Below are positions 49,861-59,758 of a stretch of 64,000 bases of DNA, piece by piece. The stretch spans positions 1,442,666 through 1,506,665 of the forward strand of contig KV440964.1 of NCBI GenBank assembly GCA_001636495.1. Reading direction: 5' to 3'. This DNA comes from Sutcliffiella horikoshii (GTDB taxonomy: Bacteria > Bacillota > Bacilli > Bacillales > Bacillaceae_I). A program made the translations under genes and the position numbers. Every line of letters begins with the position of its first letter. The stretch's first letter is position 1. Under the pieces are notes generated by a model. It worked only from the letters and a program-made list of their open reading frames with translations. It did not search any database and had not been told where the DNA came from.

Positions 49861-50543
49861 GTAATTGGAGCGGCATTCTGTTCATTCTGATTACCATTGT
49901 TATTTTCGTTGGGATGAGGAGTCTATATAATCGTGTGCGCAACCCGATTTTCAATCCGGTGGCCACTACCACTCTAGTACTCATCATCGGATTGATGGTT
50001 TCAGATATAAGCTATGATACGTATATGTTAGGTGGCTGGTGGATACAAGAATTGCTAGGTCCGGCTGTTGTTGCCTTGGCCTACCCACTATATCATCAGC
50101 GGAAGAAAATATTCCGTTATCGTTTTCCTTTATTTGCAGGCTTACTTTCAGGGGTTTTTATGGGGATCATTTCAGGTATGCTGTATGTGAAAGTGGCAGC
50201 TCTCAGTCCGGTTTATTCCGCCACCTTTTTGCCGAAGTCTGTTACTTCACCGATTGCGATGGATATTGCAGCCATTACAGGTGGAATTCCAAGCCTGGCG
50301 GCTGCATTGGTCATATTGAGCGGGATCATTGGGGCAATTGTTGGCCCTGTGTTGATGAAGCACCTAGGAATATCGCATTATCTTGGTATCGGGGTTGCAC
50401 TGGGTTGTGCCGCCCACGGGATTGGTACTGCCAAGGCAATGGAATTTGGAGAGGAAGAAGCCGCATTCAGTTCCATTGGTATGACGCTTTCCGCACTGCT
50501 GTATGCTTTAGTGTTGCCCATCAGCATACAATATTTTCTATAG
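49857..50543 (+). CDS. CidB/LrgB-family membrane protein
   Basis: 228 residues, about seven TM helices. LLGPAVVALAYPLYHQR, LPKSVTSPIAMDIAAITGGIPSL and GIGTAKAMEFGEEEAAFSSIGM are hallmark motifs. ATG overlaps the lrgA-like stop, RBS AGGAGAGACAGG. Works with the preceding protein. Confidence 0.93.
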   Translation: MSNWSGILFILITIVIFVGMRSLYNRVRNPIFNPVATTTLVLIIGLMVSDISYDTYMLGGWWIQELLGPAVVALAYPLYHQRKKIFRYRFPLFAGLLSGVFMGIISGMLYVKVAALSPVYSATFLPKSVTSPIAMDIAAITGGIPSLAAALVILSGIIGAIVGPVLMKHLGISHYLGIGVALGCAAHGIGTAKAMEFGEEEAAFSSIGMTLSALLYALVLPISIQYFL

Positions 50544-50559
50544 AAAAGAGTGACCGTCT

Positions 50560-51513
50560 GTGGCGCAGTTAATTAAATTACAAGATTATATTACACGTTA
50601 TGAATTAGATATATATCGCTACCCTAACCAGTATATCCGACTGAAAAAGCAGCAATGGAAGACTTTCGAAGCAATGGTCAGAAATCCTTTAGATCCTACT
50701 CTCCCAACGAGGGAACCTGAGAAGGAAATTCAGGCAACTAAAGAAGGTAGCGAAAGCAGGCTTTCCACCCTGATCAAGTCGTTCAAAAAGAAGGAAGCAG
50801 ATAATGAAGAGTTATATGTCGGGAAGGTAAGTCCACTTGCTGCAGAAATGGATGAGGAATGGGAGCTTCCAGCTGTCAGTGTCCATAAAACACCTGAAGA
50901 AAGGAAACAGCAGTTTCTTGATTCCATTCTCCCCCTCCAGTTAAAGTGGGCGAGTTCGACCATCAGGGAAATGTCGTATCTTCAAAAGAATTATAAGCGG
51001 GAAACTCTATTAAAATACTTCCTGCAACGCTTCCCTGACACATTTTTTGTCATGTACAAGCCGATATTCCTCGTTAAGCAGGCTCCCGTAGAGCTTGAAA
51101 TCATACTCATCACCCCTAATGAAATTTTCACCATTCATTATATGGATGAACAGGAGGAGAGTGTGGTTTTGGGGAATAATGACCGCTTCTGGTCCATCCG
51201 GGAAAAAGAAAACGAGAGAAAAATTGTGAATCCCACCATCAGTTTGAATAGGATGGCGTCCATCATCAAGAACATCCTTCCACAATACGAAGTAAGCCTG
51301 CCTGTAACAAAACTTTTGCTGCACCCAAAAGGGTACATCGACATTTCCGATGGACCTACCGATATCCATATAATCGATAAACGTACATATGAAACATGGT
51401 TTGAGAAAATGAGGGCAAACAGACTTCCACTAAAACACAGTCAGCTGAAAGCAGCTGGGGCATTGCTGTCACATTGTGAATCGACTTATATAGACCGACC
51501 GGAATGGCAATAA
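50560..51513 (+). CDS. ytlQ: YtlQ-like protein of unknown function
   Basis: 317-residue soluble protein, hydrophilic N-terminal half (KQQWKTFEAMVRNP; TLIKSFKKKEADNEELY), then mixed alpha/beta segments (LLKYFLQRFPDTFFVMYKPIFLVKQAPVELEIILITP; YEVSLPVTKLLLHPKGYIDI). EIILITPNEIFTIHYMD faintly resembles the core of NERD/PD-(D/E)xK proteins but lacks an E-x-K, so no nuclease call is made. The start is GTG 50560. Named from position between thpR and amyX as in B. subtilis. Confidence 0.6.
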   Translation: MAQLIKLQDYITRYELDIYRYPNQYIRLKKQQWKTFEAMVRNPLDPTLPTREPEKEIQATKEGSESRLSTLIKSFKKKEADNEELYVGKVSPLAAEMDEEWELPAVSVHKTPEERKQQFLDSILPLQLKWASSTIREMSYLQKNYKRETLLKYFLQRFPDTFFVMYKPIFLVKQAPVELEIILITPNEIFTIHYMDEQEESVVLGNNDRFWSIREKENERKIVNPTISLNRMASIIKNILPQYEVSLPVTKLLLHPKGYIDISDGPTDIHIIDKRTYETWFEKMRANRLPLKHSQLKAAGALLSHCESTYIDRPEWQ

Positions 51514-51632
51514 TGGAAAAGCAATAATGAAAGATTGGAAGAATATCTGTCAAGCGTGGGCTTGTTATGGAATAAGATATAAAATGGTCATGGTTGCATC
51601 GGAGCCTACTTTTTAGATAGGGAGGGAAACGC

Positions 51633-53783
51633 ATGATTTTCATCAAGAGAGAATTTGAAGCCTACTTAGATGAAATGGACAAAATAACCATCCTCTTACC
51701 AATGGGAAGTTATCATGGAGATTCAGCAACCTTTACCCTCCTTTTTGAAGAAACCACTTATCACTTAGAAATTGTGGATAAAAAAACGTTACCCAATATG
51801 GTCAAATATATCTGTAAAGCCGAAACCACCATCAGCATTGGATCTAAGTATATGGTGGCAGATGCACACGGAAGAAAAACAGATCTCCAGATAGGTGCAG
51901 TGATTCGTACGGAGGCGTTTGATGAGGCCTTCTTCTACGATAAAAATGACCTCGGTGCCATCTATCAAAAAGGGGAAACGTCCTTCACGCTTTGGGCACC
52001 GACTGCTTCTGCTGTGAAAATAAAGCTGAAAGCGCCTAAAAGCAAAGAGGATATCCATTATAGCCTGATCCGTGAAGAGAAAGGGATCTGGCGAATCACA
52101 GTGCAGGGCGATCTCGAGGGCTTTCTTTATACGTATCTTGTCTGTGTAAACCTTGTTTGGAGAGAAGCGGTCGATCCCTATGCGATTGCCTCCAGCATGA
52201 ATAGTGAAGAGGCAGTCATTATCGATCGAGAACGGATGAATATCCCGAAAGTTCCACTGCCTCCTTTTATGGAAGCAACAGATGCCATCATCTACGAGTT
52301 GCATATACGTGACTTTTCCTCGCACCCTAAGAGCGGCTTGATTCAAAAAGGGAAGTATGCAGCTTTTTCGGAGGAACCAGAACCAAGTCCTGAAGCGGGT
52401 GAAACTGGACTATCCTATATAGAAAAGCTAGGCGTCACCCATGTTGAGCTATTACCCTTCAATGATTATGGAGGGGTGGATGAGGCGGACCCGGATAAAG
52501 CATATAACTGGGGATATAATCCGCTCCTGTTTAATGTACCGGAAGGAAGCTATGCCCTTGATGCAAGCGACCCTTACTCGAGGATAGTGGAGCTTAAAGA
52601 AATGATTAACACACTACACAGAAAAGATTTGAGAGTAATCATGGATGTCGTGTATAACCATGTATATATACGGGAGGATTCCTCGTTTGAAAAAATAGTC
52701 CCTGGCTATTATTTCCGTCATGATGAACATGGTATGCCTTCAAATGGGACCGGGGTAGGAAATGACATTGCCTCTGAGAGGAAAATGGTTCGTAAATTTA
52801 TCATTGATTCCATCAAATTTTGGCTAGAAGAATATGATGTAGACGGATTCCGGTTCGACCTGATGGGGATATTGGATGTTCAGTCAATGAAAGCTGTCAA
52901 GGAAGCGGTAAACATTATAAAGCCTGGTGCCATCCTCCTTGGAGAGGGTTGGGAACTGAACACACCTCTGGCCGCGGATCGTAAGGCGATGATCATGAAT
53001 GCCAAAAAGATGCCCGAAATAGCGTTCTTCAATGATATGGTCAGGGATTCGGTCAAGGGAAGCACCTTTAACATGTTTGACCGCGGTTTTGCACTTGGAA
53101 ATACCCATAAAACTCATTTATTGAAACAGTCCCTGTCAGGAAGTGTCCAGACAGAACCGAATACGAAAGGGTTGTTCCTGGAGCCGACCCAGTCTATCAA
53201 CTATATTGAATCCCACGATAATCATACGATGTGGGATAAAATATCGGTCTGCAACAGTCATGAAGATGAAGAAACAAGAATGAAACGTCACCGCCTAGCC
53301 ACCTCTGTCATTCTATTGGCGCAAGGTATTCCATTCATCCATGCAGGTCAGGAGTTCTTCCGGACAAAGGGCGGCGAAGAGAACAGTTATAAATCTCCAG
53401 ACAGTGTGAACCACCTGGACTGGCAAAGGAAACAGCAACATTTGGAGAATGTGGACTATTTGAGAGGGCTTATCAGACTCAGGAAGTCGCATAAAGCGTT
53501 TCGTCTTTCCACAACCTCACAAATCCAGCAGCACGTAAGGTTTCCGGTAGAAAAGGGGCACCTGCTCATGTACCACCTTAGTGAAGTAAATACGTACGGG
53601 AAATGGAACCATTTGCTTGTTATTTTCCATAATGGGCTTCTTACCGAAACACTTGCCTTGCCGCTACACGGTGAGTGGGAGGTTCTGGTAGATGAGAATG
53701 TTGCAAGTGATTGCCCAATCCGGAAAGTACAGGGGGAAATACAGGTGGCACCTATCAGTATGGTTGTACTCGCTCAATATTAA
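51633..53783 (+). CDS. amyX: Type I pullulanase
   Basis: 716-residue GH13 debranching enzyme. The N-terminal all-beta region and CBM48-like domain (residues ~115-200, LGAIYQKGETSFTLWAPTAS) precede the catalytic barrel. YNWGYNPLLFNVPEGSYA is the type I pullulanase signature. DVVYNHVY, DGFRFDLMG (nucleophile Asp409), GEGWEL (acid Glu438) and ESHDNHTMWDK are the four GH13 regions. It hydrolyses alpha-1,6 bonds in pullulan and branched glucan; no signal peptide, so intracellular. RBS GGGAGGGAAAC. Confidence 0.96.
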   Translation: MIFIKREFEAYLDEMDKITILLPMGSYHGDSATFTLLFEETTYHLEIVDKKTLPNMVKYICKAETTISIGSKYMVADAHGRKTDLQIGAVIRTEAFDEAFFYDKNDLGAIYQKGETSFTLWAPTASAVKIKLKAPKSKEDIHYSLIREEKGIWRITVQGDLEGFLYTYLVCVNLVWREAVDPYAIASSMNSEEAVIIDRERMNIPKVPLPPFMEATDAIIYELHIRDFSSHPKSGLIQKGKYAAFSEEPEPSPEAGETGLSYIEKLGVTHVELLPFNDYGGVDEADPDKAYNWGYNPLLFNVPEGSYALDASDPYSRIVELKEMINTLHRKDLRVIMDVVYNHVYIREDSSFEKIVPGYYFRHDEHGMPSNGTGVGNDIASERKMVRKFIIDSIKFWLEEYDVDGFRFDLMGILDVQSMKAVKEAVNIIKPGAILLGEGWELNTPLAADRKAMIMNAKKMPEIAFFNDMVRDSVKGSTFNMFDRGFALGNTHKTHLLKQSLSGSVQTEPNTKGLFLEPTQSINYIESHDNHTMWDKISVCNSHEDEETRMKRHRLATSVILLAQGIPFIHAGQEFFRTKGGEENSYKSPDSVNHLDWQRKQQHLENVDYLRGLIRLRKSHKAFRLSTTSQIQQHVRFPVEKGHLLMYHLSEVNTYGKWNHLLVIFHNGLLTETLALPLHGEWEVLVDENVASDCPIRKVQGEIQVAPISMVVLAQY

Positions 53784-53836
53784 TTGTTACACAAGGGCTT
53801 GATTTAATCGGAAAATAACGATAAAATTTAAAAGAT

Positions 53837-53870
53837 AGCTATTGTGAAATTGTTCAATAGCTGTTTTTTT
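53837..53870 (+). terminator. Terminator after amyX
   Basis: AGCTATTG (53837-53844) / CAATAGCT (53855-53862), then G and seven T. Confidence 0.88.
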
Positions 53871-53945
53871 GCTTAAAAGACTTTAATGTGAATGAAATTT
53901 CTTATGTAGCGCTTGCGCTTTTCTAATATTTGATAATGAAAAGTT

Positions 53946-54749
53946 GTGTTGAAATTGAAGGTGAAATGGTTGGAACATTTATTAGGTGATGAGTGGAAAA
54001 TCAGTCCCGCTGGTGGTTTGACGGGAGATGCATACTTTGCTCAAAATGAGGGCAAAAAGCTCTTCTTAAAAAGAAATTCATCGCCATTTCTGGCAGTTCT
54101 TTCAGCAGAGGGCATAGTACCAAAGCTGGTCTGGACAAAACGCCTGGAAAATGGGGATGTAATCACTGCACAGCACTGGATAAGTGCAAGAGAACTGAAG
54201 CCGAATGACATGAATATGGAAACTGTGGCTCAGCTTTTACACAAAATCCACCACTCAAAAGAGTTGCTCGATATGCTTACCAGGCTAGGAAAAGAGCCTG
54301 TAGAGCCTTCGACAATTCTGGAGGATATCAAAAATGGAATGGCTTTTGAACTCTTATCTTTGGATGTGATCCAAAAATCACTGGATTTTCTTACGAAGGA
54401 AATCCCAAACGTCCAATATAAAGATAAGGTAGTCTGTCATTGTGATTTGAACCATAACAATTGGTTGCTTTCAGATAATCAGGAGTTATTTTTAATTGAC
54501 TGGGACGGGGCTGTTATTGCAGATCCGGCGATTGATTTATGCATGTTATTATACTGGTATATTCCCGAGCAAGAATGGGCCGAATGGCTTTCGACTTATG
54601 GAATTCCATTGACAGATGATCTGCGCCATCGTATGCATTGGTACGTGATAGCACAGACGATTCTATCCGTGCAATGGTATCACCATAAAGATATTGAAAA
54701 AGAAAAGCAAAACTGGCTGAACTATTTGGAGAGACTTTTACCGGTCTAA
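53946..54749 (+). CDS. ytmP: APH/choline-kinase-fold phosphotransferase YtmP
   Basis: 267-residue protein kinase-like fold. The N-lobe has KLFLKRNSSPFLAVLSAEGIVP and the catalytic loop is VCHCDLNHNNWLL (HxDxxxxN) followed by LIDWDGAVIADPAIDL (the DFG-like IDWD). Small-molecule kinase such as aminoglycoside or choline/thiamine type; substrate unknown. The initiation codon is uncertain (GTG 53946 or a nearby GTG/TTG); RBS is weak. It abuts convergent ytzH with no gap; an 18-bp palindrome (54754-54771) inside ytzH may end both transcripts. Confidence 0.85.
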   Translation: MLKLKVKWLEHLLGDEWKISPAGGLTGDAYFAQNEGKKLFLKRNSSPFLAVLSAEGIVPKLVWTKRLENGDVITAQHWISARELKPNDMNMETVAQLLHKIHHSKELLDMLTRLGKEPVEPSTILEDIKNGMAFELLSLDVIQKSLDFLTKEIPNVQYKDKVVCHCDLNHNNWLLSDNQELFLIDWDGAVIADPAIDLCMLLYWYIPEQEWAEWLSTYGIPLTDDLRHRMHWYVIAQTILSVQWYHHKDIEKEKQNWLNYLERLLPV

Positions 54750-55028
54750 CTATGAGTATTGGTCAATACTCTCAATCCAGCCACTGAATTTTGATTGATG
54801 AAGTTGATTGTGGTCATGGTCATTACCAGAACTGATGCCAGCCTGGCTATAGGAATAGATATCCTGTAGGATACTTTTCACATTCTGATCGATTTCATTA
54901 TTGACCATTAGCGATTTGATAACGCGTTCCAGTTGCTCATATTCAGCGACAGAACCGCAACAATCAATTTGATGATCCGCCAAAATATCCTTTAAAAGAT
55001 GTATTTGATCATGATAATTTAACGGCAT
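54750..55028 (-). CDS. ytzH: YtzH-like small protein
   Basis: 92 residues, helical and hydrophilic: MPLNYHDQIHLLKDILADHQ, CCGSVAEYEQLERVIKSL, and ISSGNDHDHNQLHQ. It matches YtzH-family length and location. RBS AAAGGAG. Function unknown; CC and His-rich stretch could bind a metal, which is speculation. Confidence 0.82.
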   Translation of the reverse strand: MPLNYHDQIHLLKDILADHQIDCCGSVAEYEQLERVIKSLMVNNEIDQNVKSILQDIYSYSQAGISSGNDHDHNQLHQSKFSGWIESIDQYS

Positions 55029-55175
55029 TTTTCAGCACTCCTTTATATAATATATGTACTAGCCTTTGTTTATTTATCATTCTTATACACGACAAAAGAA
55101 TCGGTCCATCGAGATCGGTTTTTTTCTGTGATAGAGGTAATAACTACTATTAGAACAACGAGGTGACCTTACGAC

Positions 55176-55817
55176 ATGAGATTCAGAAACAAACCATGGG
55201 CAACAGAGTTTATTGCGGAAAATGCGTATTACTGCATTCCGGACCCTGAGAACCAAAAAGGAAAATGGAATGAAATATTTGGAAATAATAATCCGATTCA
55301 TATCGAAGTGGGAACAGGAAAAGGGACGTTTGTAACGGAGATGGCAAAAGTGAATCCATCTATTAATTATATTGGAATAGAGCTTTTCGAAAGCGTGATT
55401 GTAAAGGCATTGGAAAAGGCGGTTGCAGCGGATATACCGAATGTAAAGCTTTTGAACGTGAATGCCCAAAAGTTAGCCGACTATTTTGATGCAGGGGAAG
55501 TGGACAGGGTTTATTTGAATTTCTCTGATCCATGGCCGAAAAACCGCCATGAAAAAAGAAGGCTTACGTACAAGGCATTCCTTGACCTTTACAAGGAAGT
55601 ATTGGTCCCACAAGGGGAAATTCACTTTAAGACAGATAACCGCGGGTTGTTTGAATACAGTTTAATGAGTTTTTCCGAGTATGGACTTCTATTGAAATAT
55701 GTCAGCTTAGACCTTCACAACAGTGACTTTGAAGGGAATATCATGACGGAGTATGAAGAGAAGTTTTCAAGTAAAGGCTTCCCTATTTATCGCAGTGAAG
55801 TGAAATATCCAGAATAG
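55176..55817 (+). CDS. trmB: tRNA (guanine-N7-)-methyltransferase TrmB
   Basis: 213 residues. SAM-binding [17 protein letters not shown], then [26 protein letters not shown] (the TrmB signature with DPWPK) and [14 protein letters not shown]. It makes m7G46 in tRNA. Corresponds to B. subtilis YtmQ. RBS GAGGTGACC; start MRFRNKPWA is family-typical. Confidence 0.96.
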   Translation: MRFRNKPWATEFIAENAYYCIPDPENQKGKWNEIFGNNNPIHIEVGTGKGTFVTEMAKVNPSINYIGIELFESVIVKALEKAVAADIPNVKLLNVNAQKLADYFDAGEVDRVYLNFSDPWPKNRHEKRRLTYKAFLDLYKEVLVPQGEIHFKTDNRGLFEYSLMSFSEYGLLLKYVSLDLHNSDFEGNIMTEYEEKFSSKGFPIYRSEVKYPE

Positions 55818-55823
55818 TAGTAG

Positions 55824-55853
55824 GCGCCCTTTCTTAAGAGAGGGCGCTTTTTT
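55824..55853 (+). terminator. Terminator after trmB
   Basis: GCGCCCT (55824-55830) / AGGGCGC (55841-55847), with extra CT/AG inner pairs and six T. Confidence 0.9.
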
Positions 55854-55989
55854 AGCTTTCCACTGCAACCAAGATCATCCCGTTTACCATATTAGGACGA
55901 CCTCCATGAAGCTCGCGCGAGAAAAGTGGTCTTCTTTTTGATACAATAAGGACATACATACAAAATGAACAAAGAGGGAGATGGTAGAA

Positions 55990-56838
55990 ATGGAAACGCT
56001 AACATTGGGTGATTGGAAACTGACCTGGCTAAACGGTGGGGTGACCCATCTTGACGGCGGGGCAATGTTCGGGGTGGTTCCAAAGGCATTATGGTCAAGA
56101 AAGTATCCTGTAAACGACAGCAACCAGATTGAGCTGCGGACAGACCCAATCCTTATTCAAACAGGGGAACGTAATATCCTTATTGAAACTGGGCTCGGAA
56201 AAGGTAAGCTTTCCGATAAGCAAAAGCGTAATTTTGGAGCGACAGAGGAATCTTCAGTAGGAGAAGATCTGCAAAAACTGGGCTTAACAACTATGGACAT
56301 TGACACCATCATTATGACACATCTTCATTTCGACCATGTATGCGGGCTGACATCTTGGGATACCAAACAGGAGAAATATGTATCAGTATTTCCCAACGCC
56401 ACGATTCATGTTTCAGAAGTGGAGTGGAATGAAATGAGAAATCCCAATATCCGCTCTAGAAATACGTATTGGGAAATGAACTGGCAAGGTATAGAGGAAC
56501 AAGTAAAGACTTTCACTGAAGAAACAACCATTATTGAAGGGATAAGAATGATACATACAGGTGGACATAGTGAGGGACATTCTATTGTAGAGTTGACTCA
56601 AGGGGAGGACACCATTATTCATATGGCAGACCTCATGCCTACACACGCCCATTCTCCATCGCTTTGGGTACTTGCGTATGATGATTATCCAATGACATCG
56701 ATTCAGGCAAAGGAAAAGTGGATCAAAGAGGGATTGGAGCGCAATGCGTGGTTCTCTTTCTATCATGACGCATTATACCGTGCAGTTAAATGGAATGAAC
56801 GCTTTGAAATACAAGAAAAAGTGGAACGTGTAAGATAG
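55990..56838 (+). CDS. ytnP: Metallo-beta-lactamase-fold lactonase YtnP
   Basis: 282-residue dinuclear zinc hydrolase. HLHFDHVCG is the HxHxDH motif; [10 protein letters not shown]-like [24 protein letters not shown] and a C-terminal YHDALY supply the remaining ligands. B. subtilis YtnP degrades lactone signals and has been called a quorum-quenching lactonase. The start at 55990 has GAGGGAG nine bases ahead; ATG 55981 touches the RBS. Confidence 0.88.
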   Translation: METLTLGDWKLTWLNGGVTHLDGGAMFGVVPKALWSRKYPVNDSNQIELRTDPILIQTGERNILIETGLGKGKLSDKQKRNFGATEESSVGEDLQKLGLTTMDIDTIIMTHLHFDHVCGLTSWDTKQEKYVSVFPNATIHVSEVEWNEMRNPNIRSRNTYWEMNWQGIEEQVKTFTEETTIIEGIRMIHTGGHSEGHSIVELTQGEDTIIHMADLMPTHAHSPSLWVLAYDDYPMTSIQAKEKWIKEGLERNAWFSFYHDALYRAVKWNERFEIQEKVERVR

Positions 56839-56847
56839 AATGAGAAA

Positions 56848-56876
56848 GGCCTGGCAGAGAATATTGCTGCCAGGCC
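56848..56876. terminator. Bidirectional terminator ytnP / ytzB
   Basis: Perfect stem GGCCTGGCAG (56848-56857) / CTGCCAGGCC (56867-56876), GCATTTTT after it. Confidence 0.88.
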
Positions 56877-56882
56877 GCATTT

Positions 56883-57194
56883 TTACTTTAATTGATTAAC
56901 ATCCAGAATGACTCCTGTATCTTTATCGACGACAAATTCATATTGCTCTAACACATTATCTATTCTTCTGGAAATTCCGCCTCTGTAGATGGAGTAGGAT
57001 AAATCATTCCGGATTATCGTTTCGGGGACCATCTGTATCCAAGAACCATCAACAGGACCGCGTTTTTTAAATGCTTCTTTTGCTAACTTTAATGCTTTTT
57101 CAGGTTTAATGGATTGCTGCTTTGATGCTTCCGTGAAGAAATATGCGGCGGCTGCACCAATTCCTGCTCCGATCAGTAGTACCTTCCATTTCAT
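56883..57194 (-). CDS. ytzB: Small exported PepSY-like protein (YtzB-like)
   Basis: 103 residues. A hydrophobic N-terminal helix (VLLIGAGIGAAAAYFF) acts as a signal anchor; the rest resembles a PepSY-like module, with KALKLAKEAFKKRGPVDGSW and ending FVVDKDTGVILDVNQL, the PepSY-type 'vDxxTGxil'. Position and length fit B. subtilis YtzB. Function unknown. Confidence 0.72.
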   Translation of the reverse strand: MKWKVLLIGAGIGAAAAYFFTEASKQQSIKPEKALKLAKEAFKKRGPVDGSWIQMVPETIIRNDLSYSIYRGGISRRIDNVLEQYEFVVDKDTGVILDVNQLK

Positions 57195-57437
57195 ATTGTA
57201 TCATCCTTTCATTCATCATTCCTCTACCATAAGAAAGCCTTTACAAAAGTGAAAAGTTGTTCTGTTGAATATTTACACCTATCTTACTAATAGTATAACT
57301 TGTAAAACAAATAAATGTCATGCTAAAGCTGGAAACAAGAGAGAAAGTTCGATACAATATAGTTAAAATATTTCGATAATCTAACGAAGTATATGCATAT
57401 CTACATACATAGAAGCTTGAAAAAGGAGATGACTTTC

Positions 57438-58508
57438 TTGAATCAGGAAACATTAACATTATTCAAAACGTTAACGGAGCTGCAAGGGGCGCCGGGATTT
57501 GAACATGACGTTCGCCGTTTCATGCGCAGTGAATTGGAAAAATACTCGGACGTAGTGGTACAAGATCGCCTTGGCGGGATTTTTGGTGTGAAAAGAGGAG
57601 ATGAAACTGGTCCTACAGTTATGGTAGCTGGCCATATGGACGAAGTAGGTTTCATGGTAACTTCCATCACGGAAAACGGGATGATCAGATTCCAGACACT
57701 CGGTGGTTGGTGGAGCCAGGTCTTACTTGCTCAACGTGTGCAAGTAATGACTGACAATGGACCGGTAATCGGTGTAATTGGATCTATTCCCCCCCACCTT
57801 TTAGATGAAGCGAAACGTGCAAAGCCAATGGATATTAAGAACATGTTAATTGATATCGGTGCAGACAATAAAGAGGATGCATTGAAAATCGGAATCAAGC
57901 CTGGTCAGCAGATTGTGCCGATCTGCCCATTCACACCTATGGCGAATGAGAAGAAAATCATGGCAAAAGCGTGGGATAACCGTTATGGTTGCGGACTTGC
58001 CGTGGAGTTGCTGAAGGACCTAAAAGGGGAGACACTACCAAACATTCTCTACTCTGGAGCTACTGTACAAGAAGAAGTAGGTTTGCGTGGAGCCCAAACT
58101 GCGGCAAATATGATCAAGCCAGATATTTTCTTTGCCCTTGATGCTTCTCCTGCCAATGATATGACAGGGGACAAGAAAGAATTCGGTCATCTTGGTAAAG
58201 GTGCGCTATTGCGTATTTACGACCGTTCCATGGTTACACACACCGGTATGAGGGATTTTGTATTGGATACAGCTGAATCCAACAGCATTCCATACCAATA
58301 TTTCATTTCCCAAGGTGGAACAGATGCAGGGCGTGTTCATACATCAAATGAAGGTGTACCTTCTGCTGTGGTTGGAATCTGTTCCCGTTATATTCATACA
58401 CATGCCTCCATTGTTCATGTGGATGACTATGCGGCAGCAAGGGAACTTATCGTGAAACTTGTCAAATCAACAGATCAATCAACGGTCGATTCTATTCGGA
58501 GCCGTTGA
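57438..58508 (+). CDS. ytoP: M42-family aminopeptidase YtoP
   Basis: 356-residue metallo-aminopeptidase of the glutamyl-aminopeptidase/FrvX family. GHMDEVGFM (His-x-Asp), [26 protein letters not shown] and a late His in IHTHASIVH provide two metals and catalytic residues. The start TTG 57438 has AAAGGAG nine bases ahead; longer frames touch the RBS. Confidence 0.93.
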   Translation: MNQETLTLFKTLTELQGAPGFEHDVRRFMRSELEKYSDVVVQDRLGGIFGVKRGDETGPTVMVAGHMDEVGFMVTSITENGMIRFQTLGGWWSQVLLAQRVQVMTDNGPVIGVIGSIPPHLLDEAKRAKPMDIKNMLIDIGADNKEDALKIGIKPGQQIVPICPFTPMANEKKIMAKAWDNRYGCGLAVELLKDLKGETLPNILYSGATVQEEVGLRGAQTAANMIKPDIFFALDASPANDMTGDKKEFGHLGKGALLRIYDRSMVTHTGMRDFVLDTAESNSIPYQYFISQGGTDAGRVHTSNEGVPSAVVGICSRYIHTHASIVHVDDYAAARELIVKLVKSTDQSTVDSIRSR

Positions 58509-58542
58509 TAGAAAATAGTAAAAAAGAATGAAATGAATAAGT

Positions 58543-58577
58543 GGGGAAGCGGTGGGGTTACCTCATCGCTTTCTTTT
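58543..58577 (+). terminator. Terminator after ytoP
   Basis: GAAGCGGTGGGG-type arm pairs with CCTCATCGCTTTC (G-U pairs), loop TTA, then TTTTT; it ends just before the RBS of the next gene. Confidence 0.7.
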
Positions 58578-58598
58578 TATTGGAAGGGGGAGATTTAG

Positions 58599-59138
58599 GT
58601 GAAAGTAATAGTCGGATCAAGAAACCCTGCAAAATATATGGGAGTGCAACAGGCATTGTTTGATTTGGAATTGGTGGATTGTGACACGATGGCTATGGAT
58701 GTGGACTCTGGTGTACGTAATCAGCCTCTGTCGGATCAGGAGACTGTCGACGGTGCATTGCAACGAGCAAGGCAAGCAATAGCTGAAAATGCGGATGCGG
58801 AGTTTGCTATTGGGCTCGAAGGAGGAGTGGTTTTGGACTCTACGCCATCGTCTCCTGTTATGGTATGTAACTGGGGAGCGCTTGTAGCGAAAGATGGACA
58901 GGAATATATCGCTGGGGGTGCACGGATCCCCCTTCCGGATTCATTTAAAGAAGAATTCCTGGCTGGAAGAGAGCTTGGAGATCTAATGGATGAATATTGC
59001 AAGCGGAAGGATATCAGAAAACATGAAGGAGCTGTCGGGATATTTACCGAGGGGGCTGTTACAAGGCTGGAAATGTTTGAACATGTAAGTCGATTGCTGG
59101 TCGGACAATGGAAATACAATAGAAAGAAGCAGGCTTAG
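58599..59138 (+). CDS. Inosine/xanthosine triphosphatase, DUF84 (YjjX-like)
   Basis: 179-residue protein: VIVGSRNPAKYMGVQQAL (P-loop-like start), VDSGVRNQPLSDQETVDGALQRARQA, FAIGLEGGV and ITEG-like VGIFTEGAVTRLEMFEH, all family signatures. It cleans non-canonical purine nucleotides from the pool. The start is GTG 58599 with GGAAGGGGGAGA. Its stop codon lies in the loop of a terminator hairpin shared with ytoQ. Confidence 0.88.
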   Translation: MKVIVGSRNPAKYMGVQQALFDLELVDCDTMAMDVDSGVRNQPLSDQETVDGALQRARQAIAENADAEFAIGLEGGVVLDSTPSSPVMVCNWGALVAKDGQEYIAGGARIPLPDSFKEEFLAGRELGDLMDEYCKRKDIRKHEGAVGIFTEGAVTRLEMFEHVSRLLVGQWKYNRKKQA

Positions 59139-59151
59139 CGGCCTGCTTCTT
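59124..59151. terminator. Terminator hairpin over two overlapping stop regions
   Basis: Perfect stem AAGAAGCAGGC (59124-59134) / GCCTGCTTCTT (59141-59151), 6-nt loop TTAGCG. The two convergent genes overlap by 4 bp at 59135-59138, and both stop codons fall in the loop. Confidence 0.9.
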
Positions 59152-59590
59152 GTTCGAGCACATAAGTAAGTACTTTTAATGCTTGGTTCACCGTCTCCAC
59201 CGTTACATTTGCTTTATTGGATAACTCTTTTAAAGGATGGTGAAGGTTTTCAGGACGAATCAGGATAAGTGGTTTTTGTAGGCTGATGGCAGCACTTGCA
59301 TCCATCGCTGTGTTCCATTGCTTATACTTTTCGCCAAACAGGGCAATGACAACATCTGACTTTTTCATCAGTAGCTGTGTGCGCAGGTTGTTGATCTGGG
59401 AAGCGGCCTCGTCTTTTGCGATGGAATTTGCTTGAGCCCCCAACACCAATTCCCCTATGTTATCCGAGCGCTCATGATCTGTCATTGGTCCGACAAACTC
59501 CAAGGGAAGGTCTAACGCTTTTGCTTTGTCTTTCAATTCTTCTCTCCAGTCGGTGTGGATCTCTCCGGCAAGGTAAACAGTAAATTTCAT
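59135..59590 (-). CDS. ytoQ: YtoQ-family protein
   Basis: 151 residues: FTVYLAGEIHTDWREELKDKA start and VVIALFGEKYKQWNTAMDASAAISL. A Rossmann-like nucleoside-hydrolase/transferase-like fold suggests binding of a nucleotide, but activity is unknown. RBS GGAGGGATTGTC. Its N-terminus resembles nucleoside 2-deoxyribosyltransferases. Confidence 0.85.
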   Translation of the reverse strand: MKFTVYLAGEIHTDWREELKDKAKALDLPLEFVGPMTDHERSDNIGELVLGAQANSIAKDEAASQINNLRTQLLMKKSDVVIALFGEKYKQWNTAMDASAAISLQKPLILIRPENLHHPLKELSNKANVTVETVNQALKVLTYVLEQEAGR

Positions 59591-59679
59591 GACAATCCCT
59601 CCAAATAGTACCTCTTGTTATTTATCTATTAACTAGTCTATCATAAAAAAGGGAATTAAGTGATAATTCCAACTTATCC

Positions 59680-59709
59680 TTGTCACGGGGAAAGAAATAT
59701 AGGTATGAT
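59680..59709 (+). promoter_or_regulatory. Promoter of the lipoprotein gene
   Basis: TTGTCA (59680-59685), N18, TATGAT (59704-59709), about 50 bp before the start. Confidence 0.45.
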
Positions 59710-59758
59710 AGAATGAGTGTGAAATTTATAGTCTTTTAGTACTAAAGGAGTGAAAATA

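Noticed and set aside
50039-50572. 177-aa plus-strand frame overlapping the LrgB-like gene
   Set aside because: Different frame over a clear LrgB protein; Cys/Trp-rich random composition.
50560-51513. NERD/nuclease domain in the YtlQ-like protein
   Set aside because: The ELEIILITPNEIFTIHYMD strand pair looks similar at first, but the catalytic Asp and E-x-K are not present.
51789-52346. 185-aa minus-strand frame
   Set aside because: Antisense to the pullulanase N-terminal region; no RBS and no recognisable domain.
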